This document shows, piece by piece, positions 10,590 through 20,870 of a stretch of 64,000 nucleotides of DNA. The stretch is from Desulfuromonas sp. (GTDB lineage Bacteria; Desulfobacterota; Desulfuromonadia; Desulfuromonadales; Geopsychrobacteraceae), in NCBI GenBank assembly GCA_002868865.1, contig PKUC01000073.1, forward strand, positions 1 to 64,000. Reading direction: 5' to 3'. Within the stretch, counting starts at the first letter, position 1; each line of letters begins with the position of its first letter. Below the pieces are notes generated by a model. That model searched no databases. It was given only the letters and a program-made list of their open reading frames with translations, and was not told where the DNA came from. The translations under genes and the position numbers were made by a program.

Positions 10590-12335
10590 TTACTTGGCGA
10601 CTGCAACCCAAGCAGGAATGTCACCGATCACAACATCGAACACCGGGAAAACCAACACATAGGTAACAACAACAACCAGTGCAATCCCAAGAAGATTCAG
10701 GCCGAAACCGCTTTTGGCCATCTGCGGGATGGTGACATAACCCGAAGCGAAAACGATGGCATTCGGTGGGGTAGCAACAGGCAGCATGAAGGCACACGAC
10801 GCTGCTATGGCAGCCGGCACGATCAGCAGCAGCGGACTCTGTCCAAGACCGATGGCAACGGCGGAAAGAATCGGCATAACCATCGCTGAGGTCGCAGTAT
10901 TTGACGTTAACTCAGTCAAGAAGATGATGAGGGCCGTCACAGCTAAAATCAGCAGCAGAACCGGTGCTGTCTCAAGCAGACTCACTTGCGACCCGAGCCA
11001 TTCAGCCAGACCAGAGGCCTTGAAACCACCAGCCATCGACAAACCACCGCCAAAGAGAATCAAGACGCCCCAGGGCATTTTGGATGCCCAGTGCCAATCC
11101 ATAACGAACTCGTTTTTTTTCAAATTGATCGGAATCAGAAACAGGACCAGTGCACCGGTCATGGCAATAGCCGCATCGGTGACCAGTTGGGGATCCGGGA
11201 AGATAAATCCGAGCTTTTTCCGAAAAATCCAACCAAAAGCGGTCAAGGCAAAAACGGCAGCAGTCCAGCGTTCCCCTTTACTCATCACCCCCATTTCGCG
11301 CAGTTCCTGGTTGATCAGATCACGCCCACCGGGAACTTTCTCCAGTTTCATCGGGTTGGCAACTCGGGTCAGCCAGAGCCAGCAGATCGGTAGCATCACA
11401 GCAACTAAGGGCACACCAACTTTCATCCAATCGACAAAGGTAATCTCATAACCGTAAGTTTTCTGCAGATAACCAGCCAGAACGGTATTAGGTGGCGTAC
11501 CGATCAGGGTAGCGACACCTCCGATTGAGGCCGCATAGGCGATACCAAGCATCAGGTTGAGGCCGAATGCAAACTGCTCTGGAGAGAAATCGATTTTCTT
11601 ATCAAGTCCTTCCTTTTTTCCTTCATCGACAACGTGGCTAATAATGGCCAAGCCGATCGGCATCATCATAACTGTTGTCGCGGTATTTGAAACAAAGGCT
11701 GACAACGCGGCAGTCGCCATCATAAAACCGAAGATCAGGCGTCCTGGAGAAAATCCAACGGCCTTAACGATATTCATGGCAATCCGGCGGTGCAGATTCC
11801 ATCGCTGCATGGCAAGAGCGATAATAAAACCGCCCATAAAAAGGAAAATAAGGTGGCTAGCGTAAGGCGCAGTCGCCTTTTTGGTATGCATGATTCCCAA
11901 GAGGGGGAAGAGTGCGATCGGCAGCAAACTGGTTGCAGGAATCGGAATCGACTCACACATCCACCAGGTCGCCATCAACAGGGCCACAGCGGCCATCTTC
12001 TGGGCCACCGGCTCCATACCCGTTGGGGCAGGCATGGCCAGCATCAAAATAAACAACAGAGGGCCAAGCGCCAGACCGATCTTCTGCCGGCGGGTGTATT
12101 CACGCGGGTCTTCCTCGTTGACTCCACCGGGTGACGTTTTCAAGCGCTGGGTATGTTCTGCGGGGGCCTCATCCATCTCATCGGCCAGGTCAACATCTTT
12201 CTCCGTATTTTCGACAGAGGAAAAAGCCAAACCGTTTCTTCCCAACAAGCGTTTCATTGCCTTTGGTGTTACGGCAAACAGAGATTTTGTATCGTCGTGC
12301 ATATCCCAAAGTCGGTTCCAGACATCAGCAATCAT
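10590..12335 (-). CDS. DASS (SLC13) family sodium/dicarboxylate transporter
   Basis: An inner-membrane transporter of 581 residues with about 12 hydrophobic helices behind a roughly 100-residue cytoplasmic N-terminal extension rich in charged residues. Two inverted SNT motifs, FVSNTATTVMMMP and LTSNTATSAMVMP, are the sodium and carboxylate binding hallmarks of the family. Likely substrates are C4-dicarboxylates such as succinate, fumarate or malate. The frame extends to a TTG at 12389, but AGGA lies about 8 bases before the ATG at 12335 (MIADVWNRLWDMHD), which I choose. A sigma-54 promoter lies 80 bases upstream, and the next genes are a sigma-54 activator and its kinase, which suggests substrate-induced control. 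Confidence 0.92.
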   Translation of the reverse strand: MIADVWNRLWDMHDDTKSLFAVTPKAMKRLLGRNGLAFSSVENTEKDVDLADEMDEAPAEHTQRLKTSPGGVNEEDPREYTRRQKIGLALGPLLFILMLAMPAPTGMEPVAQKMAAVALLMATWWMCESIPIPATSLLPIALFPLLGIMHTKKATAPYASHLIFLFMGGFIIALAMQRWNLHRRIAMNIVKAVGFSPGRLIFGFMMATAALSAFVSNTATTVMMMPIGLAIISHVVDEGKKEGLDKKIDFSPEQFAFGLNLMLGIAYAASIGGVATLIGTPPNTVLAGYLQKTYGYEITFVDWMKVGVPLVAVMLPICWLWLTRVANPMKLEKVPGGRDLINQELREMGVMSKGERWTAAVFALTAFGWIFRKKLGFIFPDPQLVTDAAIAMTGALVLFLIPINLKKNEFVMDWHWASKMPWGVLILFGGGLSMAGGFKASGLAEWLGSQVSLLETAPVLLLILAVTALIIFLTELTSNTATSAMVMPILSAVAIGLGQSPLLLIVPAAIAASCAFMLPVATPPNAIVFASGYVTIPQMAKSGFGLNLLGIALVVVVTYVLVFPVFDVVIGDIPAWVAVAK

Positions 12336-12414
12336 AACAATTATCCTGAGTAATAAGTTTACGCTGACTACGCTCATAGCAGCAAACAACGGTGAGGAAA
12401 CGCTTTTTTAAAAA

Positions 12415-12430
12415 AGCAACATCAGTGCCA
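12415..12430 (-). promoter_or_regulatory. Sigma-54 promoter for the DASS transporter
   Basis: On the minus strand the sequence TTGGCACTGATGTTGCT has the -24 GG and -12 GC exactly 10 bases apart and matches TGGCAC-N5-TTGC completely. The predicted start of transcription is near 12404, about 70 bases before the start codon. Upstream at 12491-12505 an imperfect dyad TTGTGCATATGACAA could be an activator site; that part is speculative. Confidence 0.8.
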
Positions 12431-12547
12431 AACAAAACAGGATTTCATTCTCAACACTTAACAACAAATAAACACTGTCATTTCAACCCGTTGTGCATAT
12501 GACAAAATAATCAGCTGCGAATATAAAATAAAATCCCTACACGCAAG

Positions 12548-12593
12548 AAAAAAAGTCGAACAAAACGGCCAATTTCGGCCCATTTTGTTCGAC
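12548..12593 (-). terminator. Rho-independent terminator of the response-regulator gene
   Basis: GTCGAACAAAA at 12555-12565 pairs exactly with TTTTGTTCGAC at 12583-12593, with an inner GGCC/GGCC helix. On the minus strand it is followed by seven Ts. It separates the regulator gene from the sigma-54 promoter of the transporter. Confidence 0.85.
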
Positions 12594-12634
12594 ATTTGCC
12601 TTTCGACTACCATTCACGAAGCGAGCTTAAATTC

Positions 12635-14002
12635 CTAACCCGACAGGTCATACTTTTCCAGCTTGTAGCGCAGTGTCCCGCGCGGCACGTTAAGGATCCG
12701 TGCGGTTTTGGCCACGTTGCCCCCGGTAATGCGAAACGCTTTTTCCACCAGATTCTTTTCCACGAGGCCAACTACGTCGTCGAGAACGATCCCTTCCGGC
12801 GGAATTTCAAAGCTGAACGGCACCTCGCTCTGTGGCTCTTCGCCCCAGATTTCCCGGGGGAGATGCTCCGGCTTGATCAGATCCACGTTATGCATAATGC
12901 AGATACGTTCCACAACGTTGCGCAATTCGCGGACATTGCCCGGCCAGTGGTAGCGGGACATCAGATCGAGGGCTTCTTTGCTGAAACCGGCCATCCGCTT
13001 GTTGAATTCACGACTGAACTGCAGAAGAAAATGCTCAAGCAGACAGGGAATATCATCGCGCCGATCACGCAGCGGCGGGATATGGATCGGAAAGACGTTA
13101 AGGCGATAGTAAAGGTCTTCGCGGAACTCTTTGCTTTCAATCGCATCTTTGAGTTCAGCGTTGGTCGCGGCAATGATGCGGACATTGATGTCGATATTAC
13201 GATTGCCCCCCAGACGCCGGATTTTGCGATCTTCTAAAACCCGCAGCAGCTTGACTTGAAGGTTCATGTCCATCTCGCCAATTTCGTCGAGAAAGATCGA
13301 CCCACTGTCGGATTCTTCAAACAGACCGAGCTTGCGATTTTTGGCATCGGTAAAGGCGCCCCGTTCATGACCGAACAGTTCACTTTCGAGCAGATTGAAC
13401 GGGAGAGAACCGCAGTTGATCTCGACAAAGGGCCGCTCGGCGCGTGGTGACAGGTTGTGGATCGCCTGGGCAACCAGTTCTTTACCCGTTCCACTCTCAC
13501 CTGTAATCAGGACCGTCGCAGTTTCGTGCTTAGCCACTTCTCGGACTTGATGAAAAATCTGCTTGAGCGCCGGGCTGACACCCACCATATTGAGATCGGA
13601 ACCGCCATCACGAGACAGACGCTTAACTTTGCGCCTCAGGCTCTGGGTTTCGAGCGCCAGCTTGACAATCAGGTGGATTGCATCGGCCTTAAACGGCTTT
13701 TTAATGTAATCATAGGCCCCGATCTTCAACGCTTCGACCGCACTTTCAACGGTGCCATAGCCGGTGATAATAATAACAAGGATCTCCGGATCGACCTCTT
13801 TGAGTGCTCTCAGGACATCGAGACCGCTCTGACTGCCGAGATTCAGGTCGAGCAAAACCAGCCCGATCTCTTCTTCGCTGACCAGTCGTACAGCGTCCTC
13901 GGGAGAATCAGTCGAAAGCGGGCGGTAGCCGTCATCGGCCAGGATACGTTCCAGGTTTTCCCGGATAAAGGCCTCGTCGTCGACAATCAGAATACGTTCC
14001 AT
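12635..14002 (-). CDS. Sigma-54-dependent response regulator (NtrC/DctD type)
   Basis: A 455-residue transcription activator. Receiver domain at 1-120 with VDDE, phospho-acceptor D52 in LLDLNLG and the conserved Lys in YIKKPF. AAA+ sigma-54 interaction domain at about 145-375 with GESGTGKE (Walker A), GAFTDA (the sigma-54 contact loop), DEIGEM and the arginine-finger region. A Fis-type HTH at the end (NVAKTARILNVPRGTLRYKL). It should be phosphorylated by the kinase encoded just upstream and act on the sigma-54 promoter of the dicarboxylate transporter downstream. A 194-base gap separates it from the kinase gene, with a small CGGCT/AGCCG hairpin at 14091-14103, so it may have its own promoter. 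Confidence 0.93.
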   Translation of the reverse strand: MERILIVDDEAFIRENLERILADDGYRPLSTDSPEDAVRLVSEEEIGLVLLDLNLGSQSGLDVLRALKEVDPEILVIIITGYGTVESAVEALKIGAYDYIKKPFKADAIHLIVKLALETQSLRRKVKRLSRDGGSDLNMVGVSPALKQIFHQVREVAKHETATVLITGESGTGKELVAQAIHNLSPRAERPFVEINCGSLPFNLLESELFGHERGAFTDAKNRKLGLFEESDSGSIFLDEIGEMDMNLQVKLLRVLEDRKIRRLGGNRNIDINVRIIAATNAELKDAIESKEFREDLYYRLNVFPIHIPPLRDRRDDIPCLLEHFLLQFSREFNKRMAGFSKEALDLMSRYHWPGNVRELRNVVERICIMHNVDLIKPEHLPREIWGEEPQSEVPFSFEIPPEGIVLDDVVGLVEKNLVEKAFRITGGNVAKTARILNVPRGTLRYKLEKYDLSG

Positions 14003-14196
14003 AGGAAACCTCGGTCAGAGCAATAAGGGAAGAACATCGGTATCAGCACCCCGTAACTATAGCGATCGTCACCACCATAGCAAGGCAAAACGGCTAAAAG
14101 CCGACAGAAGCCCAAACGAGTGGCTATTTTCGGCCCAAACAAAGGAGTGCAATGCGGCGGAAAGTTGCCCATCCGCAAACAGGACAGGGACAAAGA

Positions 14197-16695
14197 TCAG
14201 GCGGGCGCGATAGGCAGGCTGACGGTAAAGCGGGCACCGGAACCAGGAATGTTTTCGACGCGAATCTGACCGCCATGGTCGGAGACAATATTGTGACTGA
14301 TGGCGAGACCAAGCCCTGTCCCCTGCCCCTTGTTGGTGTAAAACGGCTCAAACACTAGAGGGAGTTTTTCGGCGGCGATTCCCGCCCCCGAATCGCTGAC
14401 GGTGACATCCACCATTTCGGCGGTATGGCACACGGCGACGGACAACGTCCCCCCCTGTGGCATGGCATCGATGGCATTGGCGAACAGATTTAAAAAAACC
14501 TGCTTCAACCGGTCCGCATCGAGGGGCATCTGTGGCATCGATTCAGGAATCTTTACATCGAGTTGAATCCGACTCTTCTCACACTGACGGCGCACCAGAA
14601 ACAGTGAATCATGCAGGACAGTGCCGATCTGCCCCGCTTCTAACTTCAGATGCGACATCGTTGAAAAATGCAGCAACTCCCCCACCAGACCCTCGAGACG
14701 TTCTATCTCCTCGAGGGCGCGTCGAATCAGCTTCTGATCATTTTCCTGACCGAGCAAACGGTCGTGCAGCTCATCGAGCAGCAGACTGACGCCGGTCAGA
14801 GGATTCCGGATTTCATGGGCGATACCGGCCGACATCCGCCCCAATGAGGCGAGCCGATCCATCCGTGCGACCTGCTCACGCATACTGACCCGCTCCGTCA
14901 AGTCCTCAACCGTCAGCAACCAACCTGCGTGCTGGCGAAAACTCAGCGGAAACAGAGCCATCCGGAAGGTCAGTGTCCTGCCGTTACGATCCACCGGGAC
15001 ATACTTGCCCCACGAGGCGGATTGCATCTGCGAAAGCCCGTCGTGGAGGACAGTGGTCAACTCCGGCCATGCAATCAGAAGGTCCTGCCAGCGACAGACA
15101 CCGTCCGGTCGCTGAAGACCGAGAATGCGGCATGCGGGCCCATTGACCGATGTTACCTGACACTGGCTGTCGATGGTCAGGATACCGGTCTCGATGTTTT
15201 CAAAAACCGTATTTTTAAAGTTGCGTTCATGGATAATTTCGTGACGTGACCGCCTGAGGGCCTGCAGGGTCTGCACAAGGCGCCTCCGGCGGCGATTTAA
15301 CTCATTAACCATCTCGTTGAAGGAACGCGCCAGCACCCCGACCTCATCGTGCGAACTGACAATTACCTGGGTCGAAGTGCCACCCCTCTGCATCTGCCGC
15401 GTCCCCTCAGTCAACAGCAGCAGAGGTCGTACGATACTGTTGGCGAGGTAATAAGCCGCCACAATCACGAAGAAAACCGTGATCGAAATGACCAGCCAGG
15501 ATTCACTCAGGTAGTTGCTGATCTCCTTGCGGATGATCGCCGCTGTATTGAGCGCTGGCAGATGGAAGTTCTCCACCTCTGCGCCGATGGTGATCCCGCC
15601 AAAAATACCGTAACGGGCATAGTCACCGCGATCATAAAAAATCGGCGCGTAGGCCATAATCTTTTGCGAACCACCGACATTGGTGGTATCGACAACACCC
15701 GAATCTCCACGACGAACTGCGTCAGCGACGCGCGGATAGTTCGGATGGATAAATCCCGCCTCAAACAGGTTGAAGGGAATCCGACCGGCGCGGATCTCAT
15801 CCTCTGAGGTCTGCGCCGAATAGGCGGGCACAAGCGTTCCGCTGCGATCATATCCGCGAATATCCCAATACTTGGGGTGCGCGATCATCCAGCCTTCATC
15901 GTCAAACATGAAGGCATAGTTGCCGCTCGTGTATGAAGGAAAAACAACGTATCTATCTTTATTGGGGGAGATATGCTGGGTGAACTCCATCAGATGCCGG
16001 TGATCCAGCGATAGCACGACAATCCCCTGAAGTTCTCCTGCGACATAGATCGCCTTGGAAAAACGGATAACGCCCCGATAGGGAGTGCCTTGCACGGCCT
16101 CCAGCGGTGTTTCAGCTCCCTGCAGCTGTTCGTTGCGACTGACGTACCAGCCCTGCAGGTGGGAGACAGCAATCTCACCTTCGGGGAGTGCGAGCGTTTT
16201 ATGAAAATAGTCCTCGTTCAGATAGGTGGTCTGGCGGGGTTCGGACACCTGACGCAGTTGCCGTGACGGGCGGCCATCGACAATACGGATCTGCTCACGA
16301 CCGTCGGCATCGACGAAGGACACTTCAGGATAGAGGAGGATGTTTTCCCGGACCTCTATCGGCGCATCGTTAGTGCCACGACGGTACCAGAGTTCACGGG
16401 CATGCTCCCAACAGAAATCGAGATAGGTCTGCTCATCGAGATTCAACAGTGACAGGTCGTGAAGGTCTCCCTCGACGGAAAACAGAAATTCACGCACATT
16501 GCGCGCCACCATATCCGCCCGTAGTTCCAGCGCTTCGGTGGCCTGAGCATCGAGAGCTTCCGTGGTACGCTGACGCAGCAGCTCTTCCACCAGACGCAGG
16601 CTGTGTTGCGAGTTGATCAGCAGAAGCAGAAGAGGTATCAGGGAGAGAAGAAGAAACGCTCCGAGGACCTTTTTGTGGAGAGTCAATCGCACCAT
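14197..16695 (-). CDS. Membrane sensor histidine kinase (DctB-like, dCACHE-HAMP-PAS)
   Basis: An 832-residue kinase. One membrane helix near residues 10-28, a large periplasmic domain of about 370 residues with CACHE-like features (for example [18 protein letters not shown]), a second helix near 400-425, then HAMP, a PAS domain (about 500-605), HisKA with the phospho-acceptor H627 in [11 protein letters not shown], and HATPase_c with N-box [16 protein letters not shown] and [10 protein letters not shown]. The periplasmic double-CACHE design fits dicarboxylate sensors such as DctB, which agrees with the transporter nearby; the ligand is inferred, not shown. It is divergent from the MFS gene. 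Confidence 0.9.
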   Translation of the reverse strand: MVRLTLHKKVLGAFLLLSLIPLLLLLINSQHSLRLVEELLRQRTTEALDAQATEALELRADMVARNVREFLFSVEGDLHDLSLLNLDEQTYLDFCWEHARELWYRRGTNDAPIEVRENILLYPEVSFVDADGREQIRIVDGRPSRQLRQVSEPRQTTYLNEDYFHKTLALPEGEIAVSHLQGWYVSRNEQLQGAETPLEAVQGTPYRGVIRFSKAIYVAGELQGIVVLSLDHRHLMEFTQHISPNKDRYVVFPSYTSGNYAFMFDDEGWMIAHPKYWDIRGYDRSGTLVPAYSAQTSEDEIRAGRIPFNLFEAGFIHPNYPRVADAVRRGDSGVVDTTNVGGSQKIMAYAPIFYDRGDYARYGIFGGITIGAEVENFHLPALNTAAIIRKEISNYLSESWLVISITVFFVIVAAYYLANSIVRPLLLLTEGTRQMQRGGTSTQVIVSSHDEVGVLARSFNEMVNELNRRRRRLVQTLQALRRSRHEIIHERNFKNTVFENIETGILTIDSQCQVTSVNGPACRILGLQRPDGVCRWQDLLIAWPELTTVLHDGLSQMQSASWGKYVPVDRNGRTLTFRMALFPLSFRQHAGWLLTVEDLTERVSMREQVARMDRLASLGRMSAGIAHEIRNPLTGVSLLLDELHDRLLGQENDQKLIRRALEEIERLEGLVGELLHFSTMSHLKLEAGQIGTVLHDSLFLVRRQCEKSRIQLDVKIPESMPQMPLDADRLKQVFLNLFANAIDAMPQGGTLSVAVCHTAEMVDVTVSDSGAGIAAEKLPLVFEPFYTNKGQGTGLGLAISHNIVSDHGGQIRVENIPGSGARFTVSLPIAPA

Positions 16696-16844
16696 AGCGG
16701 TTGATTATAACGAAAGCCGACAAAGGGAGCAAAGAGAACTGAGAAAATAGCCCCCGTCCTGCCGCATTCCAACCTTTAGCGCGGACTGAATTTATATGCT
16801 AATCTACCGAGTGACAGTCTGCTATTTCAATGCGAGGGAATTTC

Positions 16845-18173
16845 ATGCCCGACACACTCCGACCGGCCCGTATCGGCTGGTGCCTCTACGACTGGGCAAA
16901 CTCGGCTTTTGCGACCGTTATTCTCGCCGCCGTCCTGCCGGTCTACTTTGTCTCTCTGGTTCCTGAATCGGGTGCCATCCTCACGCTCGGCAGCTGGCAG
17001 CATCAACTCCCAGCCAGTGCACTATGGGGGTACGCTGTTTCCGGTTCGATGCTGATCGTCGCGATCACGGCTCCCTGGCTCGGGACCCTGGCGGATACGC
17101 GCGGAAACCACAAGCAGCTGTTAATCGGTTTCTGCTTGTGCGGATCCTTTGCGACCAGCCTGCTTTACCTGCTTTCGCAGGGCGATTATCTGGCAGCCAT
17201 CGGCCTCTTCATCATCAGCAATATCGGCTTCAGCAGCGGCAACATCTTCTACAATTCTTACCTAACAGTGCTGGCCAGACCGGGCCAGACCGACCGCTTA
17301 TCTGCGCAGGGGTTCGCCACCGGCTACATCGGCGGAGGGGTCATGCTGCTGCTGGTCTTTGTGCTGATTCAATTTTCAGAACAGTTTGGTTTCAGCGACA
17401 GGGGTGCAGCAACGAGATTCGGTTTTCTGCTGACCGGCATCTGGTGGCTGCTGTTTGCCCTCCCCGCGTTCCTGTTTCTTCCCAATCCCACACCGCGTGG
17501 TCCCACAGAACAGGGTCCGTTCAGGACATATCTTCGTTCGTGCAGAGATATCATCCGCTATCGCGAGCTGTCACTGTTCTTGCTGGCCTTTCTGTTCTAC
17601 AACGACGGTATCCAAACCGTGATTGCTGTCTCTGCCATCTTTGCCAGAGAGGAACTCGGCCTGAGCCAGGGGAGTATTCTGGGATGCTTTCTGATGATTC
17701 AATTTATCGCCATGCCCGGCGCCCTGCTGTTTGGAAAACTGGCGGACCACTTCGGATCTAAAAGATCGATCATGATCAGCCTCGTGCTTTTCACTCTGGT
17801 ATGCGGGTACGCCTCCCTGATGCAAAGCCAGCTGGAGTTCTGGATACTTGGCGCCGTTATCGCACTGGTTCTGGGCGGAAGCCAGGCGATCAGCCGTTCA
17901 CTTTTTGCCAGCATGGTCCCCTCGGACAGGAGAGCAGAGTTCTTTGGGTTCTATGCCATAAGCTCGCGGTTTGCAGCGATCTTCGGCCCCTTAACCTTCG
18001 CGCTGGTCATAGACTGGACGGGCTCAGCCCGTGGAGCAATTCTTGTTCTGACAATCTTTTTTGTCATCGGCGGCACACTCCTGCTGCGGGTCGATGTCGC
18101 AAAAGGACGAAGAATCGCGACAAAGGAGCACCCCAAGAAACAGCACCAAACAGCAAACGGCCCAACCTGCTGA
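16845..18173 (+). CDS. UMF1-family MFS transporter
   Basis: A 442-residue, roughly 12-helix permease. The N-terminal CLYDWANSAFATVI is the signature of the UMF1 (Atg22-like) branch of the major facilitator superfamily, and GNIFYNSYL and GGSQAISRSLFASMVP are also typical. Substrates are not known for most bacterial members; yeast Atg22 exports amino acids from the vacuole. GAGGG lies about 8 bases before the ATG at 16845; another ATG at 16830 overlaps that ribosome site and is rejected. The gene stands alone, with the polyprenyl synthase convergent downstream. Confidence 0.88.
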   Translation: MPDTLRPARIGWCLYDWANSAFATVILAAVLPVYFVSLVPESGAILTLGSWQHQLPASALWGYAVSGSMLIVAITAPWLGTLADTRGNHKQLLIGFCLCGSFATSLLYLLSQGDYLAAIGLFIISNIGFSSGNIFYNSYLTVLARPGQTDRLSAQGFATGYIGGGVMLLLVFVLIQFSEQFGFSDRGAATRFGFLLTGIWWLLFALPAFLFLPNPTPRGPTEQGPFRTYLRSCRDIIRYRELSLFLLAFLFYNDGIQTVIAVSAIFAREELGLSQGSILGCFLMIQFIAMPGALLFGKLADHFGSKRSIMISLVLFTLVCGYASLMQSQLEFWILGAVIALVLGGSQAISRSLFASMVPSDRRAEFFGFYAISSRFAAIFGPLTFALVIDWTGSARGAILVLTIFFVIGGTLLLRVDVAKGRRIATKEHPKKQHQTANGPTC

Positions 18174-18191
18174 ACAGGCGGACCGTTTGCT
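18152..18191 (+). terminator. Weak hairpin at the end of the MFS gene
   Basis: AGCAAACGG at 18152-18160 pairs with CCGTTTGCT at 18183-18191, spanning the MFS stop codon, with an inner CCTG/CAGG helix. The T-run is poor, so termination is uncertain. Confidence 0.35.
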
Positions 18192-18220
18192 ATTGAAACT
18201 ATGATTTATACCCTGCGTCG

Positions 18221-19189
18221 TTAGAAGGTTCGTGCGACCACATAATCGGCAAGGTCACACAGGGCCTCTTTGGTCGTGCTGTCCGGGAAAATCTGCAGCA
18301 GACGCTTGGCCGCAGCGACGCGCTCCACGGCGATATCACGGGTATATTCGATCCCCCCTGTATCAGCGATCAACCCGCAGACGGTATCCAGATCATCTTC
18401 AGAAATCTCCTCCAGTTCGATAATCCGCGCCACCTCTTTTTTCTGCTGAACACTGGCCTGCTGATAGGCATGAATTAACGGCAGAGTCATCTTGCCCTCG
18501 GCCAGATCGTGACCACGAACCTTGCCGAACTGCTGTTCTTCGGCAACGTAATCGAGAGCGTCATCCATCAGTTGAAATGCAGTACCGATCTCAAGACCGA
18601 ATTCGCGCATCGCCACAACCTGCTCCGGTGAAGAGTCGGCCAGCACAGCGCCAACCTCACAAGCGGCGGCGATCAGAATCGCGGTCTTGCTGCGGATAAC
18701 CGCCAGATAGCGGGTTTCATCAACTTCGAGATCGCAGGTATTCAGCAGCTGCTGTACCTCCCCTTCGGCCATGCGGGTGGTGGTTTCGGAGAGCAACTTC
18801 AGGACATCCAGATTGCCGCAGGCAACCATAATAGAAAAGGTCTTGGCCAGTAGAAAGTCACCGACCAAAACGGAGGTTTGATTGCCCCACACCGAATTGG
18901 CCGAACTGTTTCCACGGCGTAATTCTGCGCCATCGACCACATCATCATGCAGCAGAGTCGCGGTATGAATGAACTCGACGACACCGGCCAGTTCAACATG
19001 ATCCTGCCCGCGATAACCACACAGTCTGGCGGCAAGCAGCAGCAACATGGGGCGTATCCGTTTGCCGCCGCTGTCAAGCACATACTCAACAACCTGATTG
19101 ATCAGCGGAACATCGGAGCACAGGTTGTCCCTGAAACGCTCTTCGACCCGCGCCATATCGTCCTTTAACAGGTCGATTACTCTCTCCAT
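18221..19189 (-). CDS. ispB: Polyprenyl diphosphate synthase (octaprenyl-type)
   Basis: A trans-prenyltransferase of about 322 residues that builds the isoprenoid side chain of menaquinone or ubiquinone. Both Asp-rich metal sites are present: LLHDDVVD (first) and LMDDALDY (second), along with GGKRIRPMLLLL and HTATLLHDD. An ATG also exists at 19204, but the GAGAGG there abuts the codon, so 19189 (MERVIDLLKDD) is the better start. Chain length cannot be fixed from sequence. A good promoter lies upstream, divergent from the cbb3 promoter; supplying quinone tails next to a terminal oxidase makes sense but is circumstantial. Confidence 0.9.
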   Translation of the reverse strand: MERVIDLLKDDMARVEERFRDNLCSDVPLINQVVEYVLDSGGKRIRPMLLLLAARLCGYRGQDHVELAGVVEFIHTATLLHDDVVDGAELRRGNSSANSVWGNQTSVLVGDFLLAKTFSIMVACGNLDVLKLLSETTTRMAEGEVQQLLNTCDLEVDETRYLAVIRSKTAILIAAACEVGAVLADSSPEQVVAMREFGLEIGTAFQLMDDALDYVAEEQQFGKVRGHDLAEGKMTLPLIHAYQQASVQQKKEVARIIELEEISEDDLDTVCGLIADTGGIEYTRDIAVERVAAAKRLLQIFPDSTTKEALCDLADYVVARTF

Positions 19190-19270
19190 CGGCAGAACCT
19201 GCATCCTCTCTACGAAAAGGGCATTAAAAAAATACGAATGTGTAATTTTCGGTTATAATTTTCGTCGTTT

Positions 19271-19299
19271 ATAATAGAAATCGACCCGCTTTATGTCAA
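19271..19299 (-). promoter_or_regulatory. Sigma-70 promoter for the polyprenyl synthase gene
   Basis: On the minus strand TTGACA (19299-19294) and TATTAT (19276-19271) are separated by exactly 17 bases, a near-consensus pair about 80 bases before the start codon. Confidence 0.75.
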
Positions 19300-19356
19300 A
19301 GTTTTTCTCATACAATGAACGTTCTTCCGCTACACACCCACCAACTCATTTTTTTA

Positions 19357-19385
19357 TTGACTTTGTAATTTCAAGACCATAGAAT
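19357..19385 (+). promoter_or_regulatory. Sigma-70 promoter for the cco operon
   Basis: TTGACT at 19357-19362 and TAGAAT at 19380-19385 are separated by 17 bases, about 73 bases before ccoN. I looked for an FNR box (TTGAT-N4-ATCAA) here and did not find one. Confidence 0.7.
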
Positions 19386-19457
19386 TTTTACCGTTTTTGT
19401 AATATTTAAAAAGTGACGTTCCAACACGCCACATGAAATCAACACCAAGGAGGTCAT

Positions 19458-20867
19458 ATGGAAAAACCGTCTTATAATACGGACATCGTCAGGAGCTTTG
19501 TCACCTGGAGCCTGGTCTGGGGTCTGGTGGCGGTTCTGGTCGGGGTCATCGTTTCGCTACAGATGGTCAATCCCGACCTGAACTTCGGCCCCTACCTGAC
19601 CTTCGGGCGACTGCGTCCTATCCACACCAACGCAGGCATCTACGGTTGGGGTGTGGGTACTATTTTCGCGACCTTTCTGTTTATGGTTCAGCGTCTCTGC
19701 AAACAACCGCTGTGGAGCGACAAACTGGCGAAATTTCAGCTGTGGTTTTTTAATGCGACCATCATCGCCTCGGCGGTGACACTGCTGCTCGGCTATACCA
19801 CGTCCAAGGAATACCATGAGATGGAATGGCCCATCGACGTCATGGTCGTAATCCTCTGGGTCGCCTTTGCTATCAACATCATCATGACCATCATCAAACG
19901 CAAAGACGAGCAGATGTACATCTCACTCTGGTACATGATGGCCGCCCTGATCGGGGTCGCAATCCTCTACCTGGTCAACGCCGCTGCCGTCCCGGCGTCA
20001 CTGTTCAAATCCTATTCAGCATATGCCGGTACCAACGATGCCAACGTGCACTGGTGGTTCGGACATAACGCGGTCGCCATGGCATTGACTGCTCCACCCC
20101 TGGCGATGTTCTACTACTTTCTGCCGAAATCGACCGGCGTACCGATCTACAGTCACCGCTTATCGATTATCGCTTTCTGGTCGCTGATCTTCATGTATCT
20201 GTGGACCGGTGCCCACCACCTGCTCTGGACCCCGGTACCGGACTGGATCCAGACCCTGGCAATGGCCTTTTCGGTGATGCTGATAGCGCCGAGCTGGGGC
20301 AGCGTCATTAACGGTTATCTGTCGATGAACGGCCAGTGGCATCAGATGAAGGAAAATTATCTGGTCAAATTTCTGATCCTCGGCATCACCTTTTACGGAC
20401 TGCAGACCCTGCAGGGGCCGATGCAGTCGATCAGATCCTTCTCCGCATTTATCCACTACACCGACTGGGTCCCGGCTCACATTCACATGGGGACCATGGG
20501 CTGGGTGTCGATGATCAGTTTCGCCAGCATCTATTTCCTTGCGCCGCGCATCTACGGCCGCGAAATCTACAGTATTCCCTTGGCCAACCTGCACTTCTGG
20601 CTTGCGCTGATCGGCCAACTGATCTGGTCGATCAGCCTCTGGGTCGCCGGTGTATTGCAGGCCGGGATGTGGAACGCCATGAACGACGATGGCAGTCTCA
20701 CCTACACATTTATGGAGACGATGGTGGAGATGTATCCCTACTGGTGGGCCCGTGTCATCGGCGGCGCCATCTACTTCGCCGGGATCCTGATCTTCGTCTA
20801 TAACCTGTATATGACAGTTCGCAAAAAAGAGACTATTCCTTCCACCACCGCTGAAGGGAGGGCATAA
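19458..20867 (+). CDS. ccoN: cbb3-type cytochrome c oxidase subunit I
   Basis: The catalytic heme-copper subunit of the high-affinity cbb3 terminal oxidase, with about 12 membrane helices in 469 residues. Visible ligand histidines include RPIHTNAGIYG (low-spin heme), VHWWFGHNAVA (copper B region), GAHHLLW (copper B) and HYTDW...HIHMGTMGW (heme b3 and low-spin heme). The Tyr in FMYLW just before GAHH fits the cbb3-specific position of the cross-linked tyrosine. AAGGAGG precedes the ATG. It opens the operon ccoNOQP-GHIS, with only 3 bases between ccoN and ccoO. Confidence 0.96.
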   Translation: MEKPSYNTDIVRSFVTWSLVWGLVAVLVGVIVSLQMVNPDLNFGPYLTFGRLRPIHTNAGIYGWGVGTIFATFLFMVQRLCKQPLWSDKLAKFQLWFFNATIIASAVTLLLGYTTSKEYHEMEWPIDVMVVILWVAFAINIIMTIIKRKDEQMYISLWYMMAALIGVAILYLVNAAAVPASLFKSYSAYAGTNDANVHWWFGHNAVAMALTAPPLAMFYYFLPKSTGVPIYSHRLSIIAFWSLIFMYLWTGAHHLLWTPVPDWIQTLAMAFSVMLIAPSWGSVINGYLSMNGQWHQMKENYLVKFLILGITFYGLQTLQGPMQSIRSFSAFIHYTDWVPAHIHMGTMGWVSMISFASIYFLAPRIYGREIYSIPLANLHFWLALIGQLIWSISLWVAGVLQAGMWNAMNDDGSLTYTFMETMVEMYPYWWARVIGGAIYFAGILIFVYNLYMTVRKKETIPSTTAEGRA

Positions 20868-20870
20868 GTC

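Noticed and set aside
19205-19457. FNR box in front of the cbb3 operon
   Set aside because: The closest match, TTGACTTTGTAATTTCAA, has a gap of ten instead of six between TTGA and TCAA.
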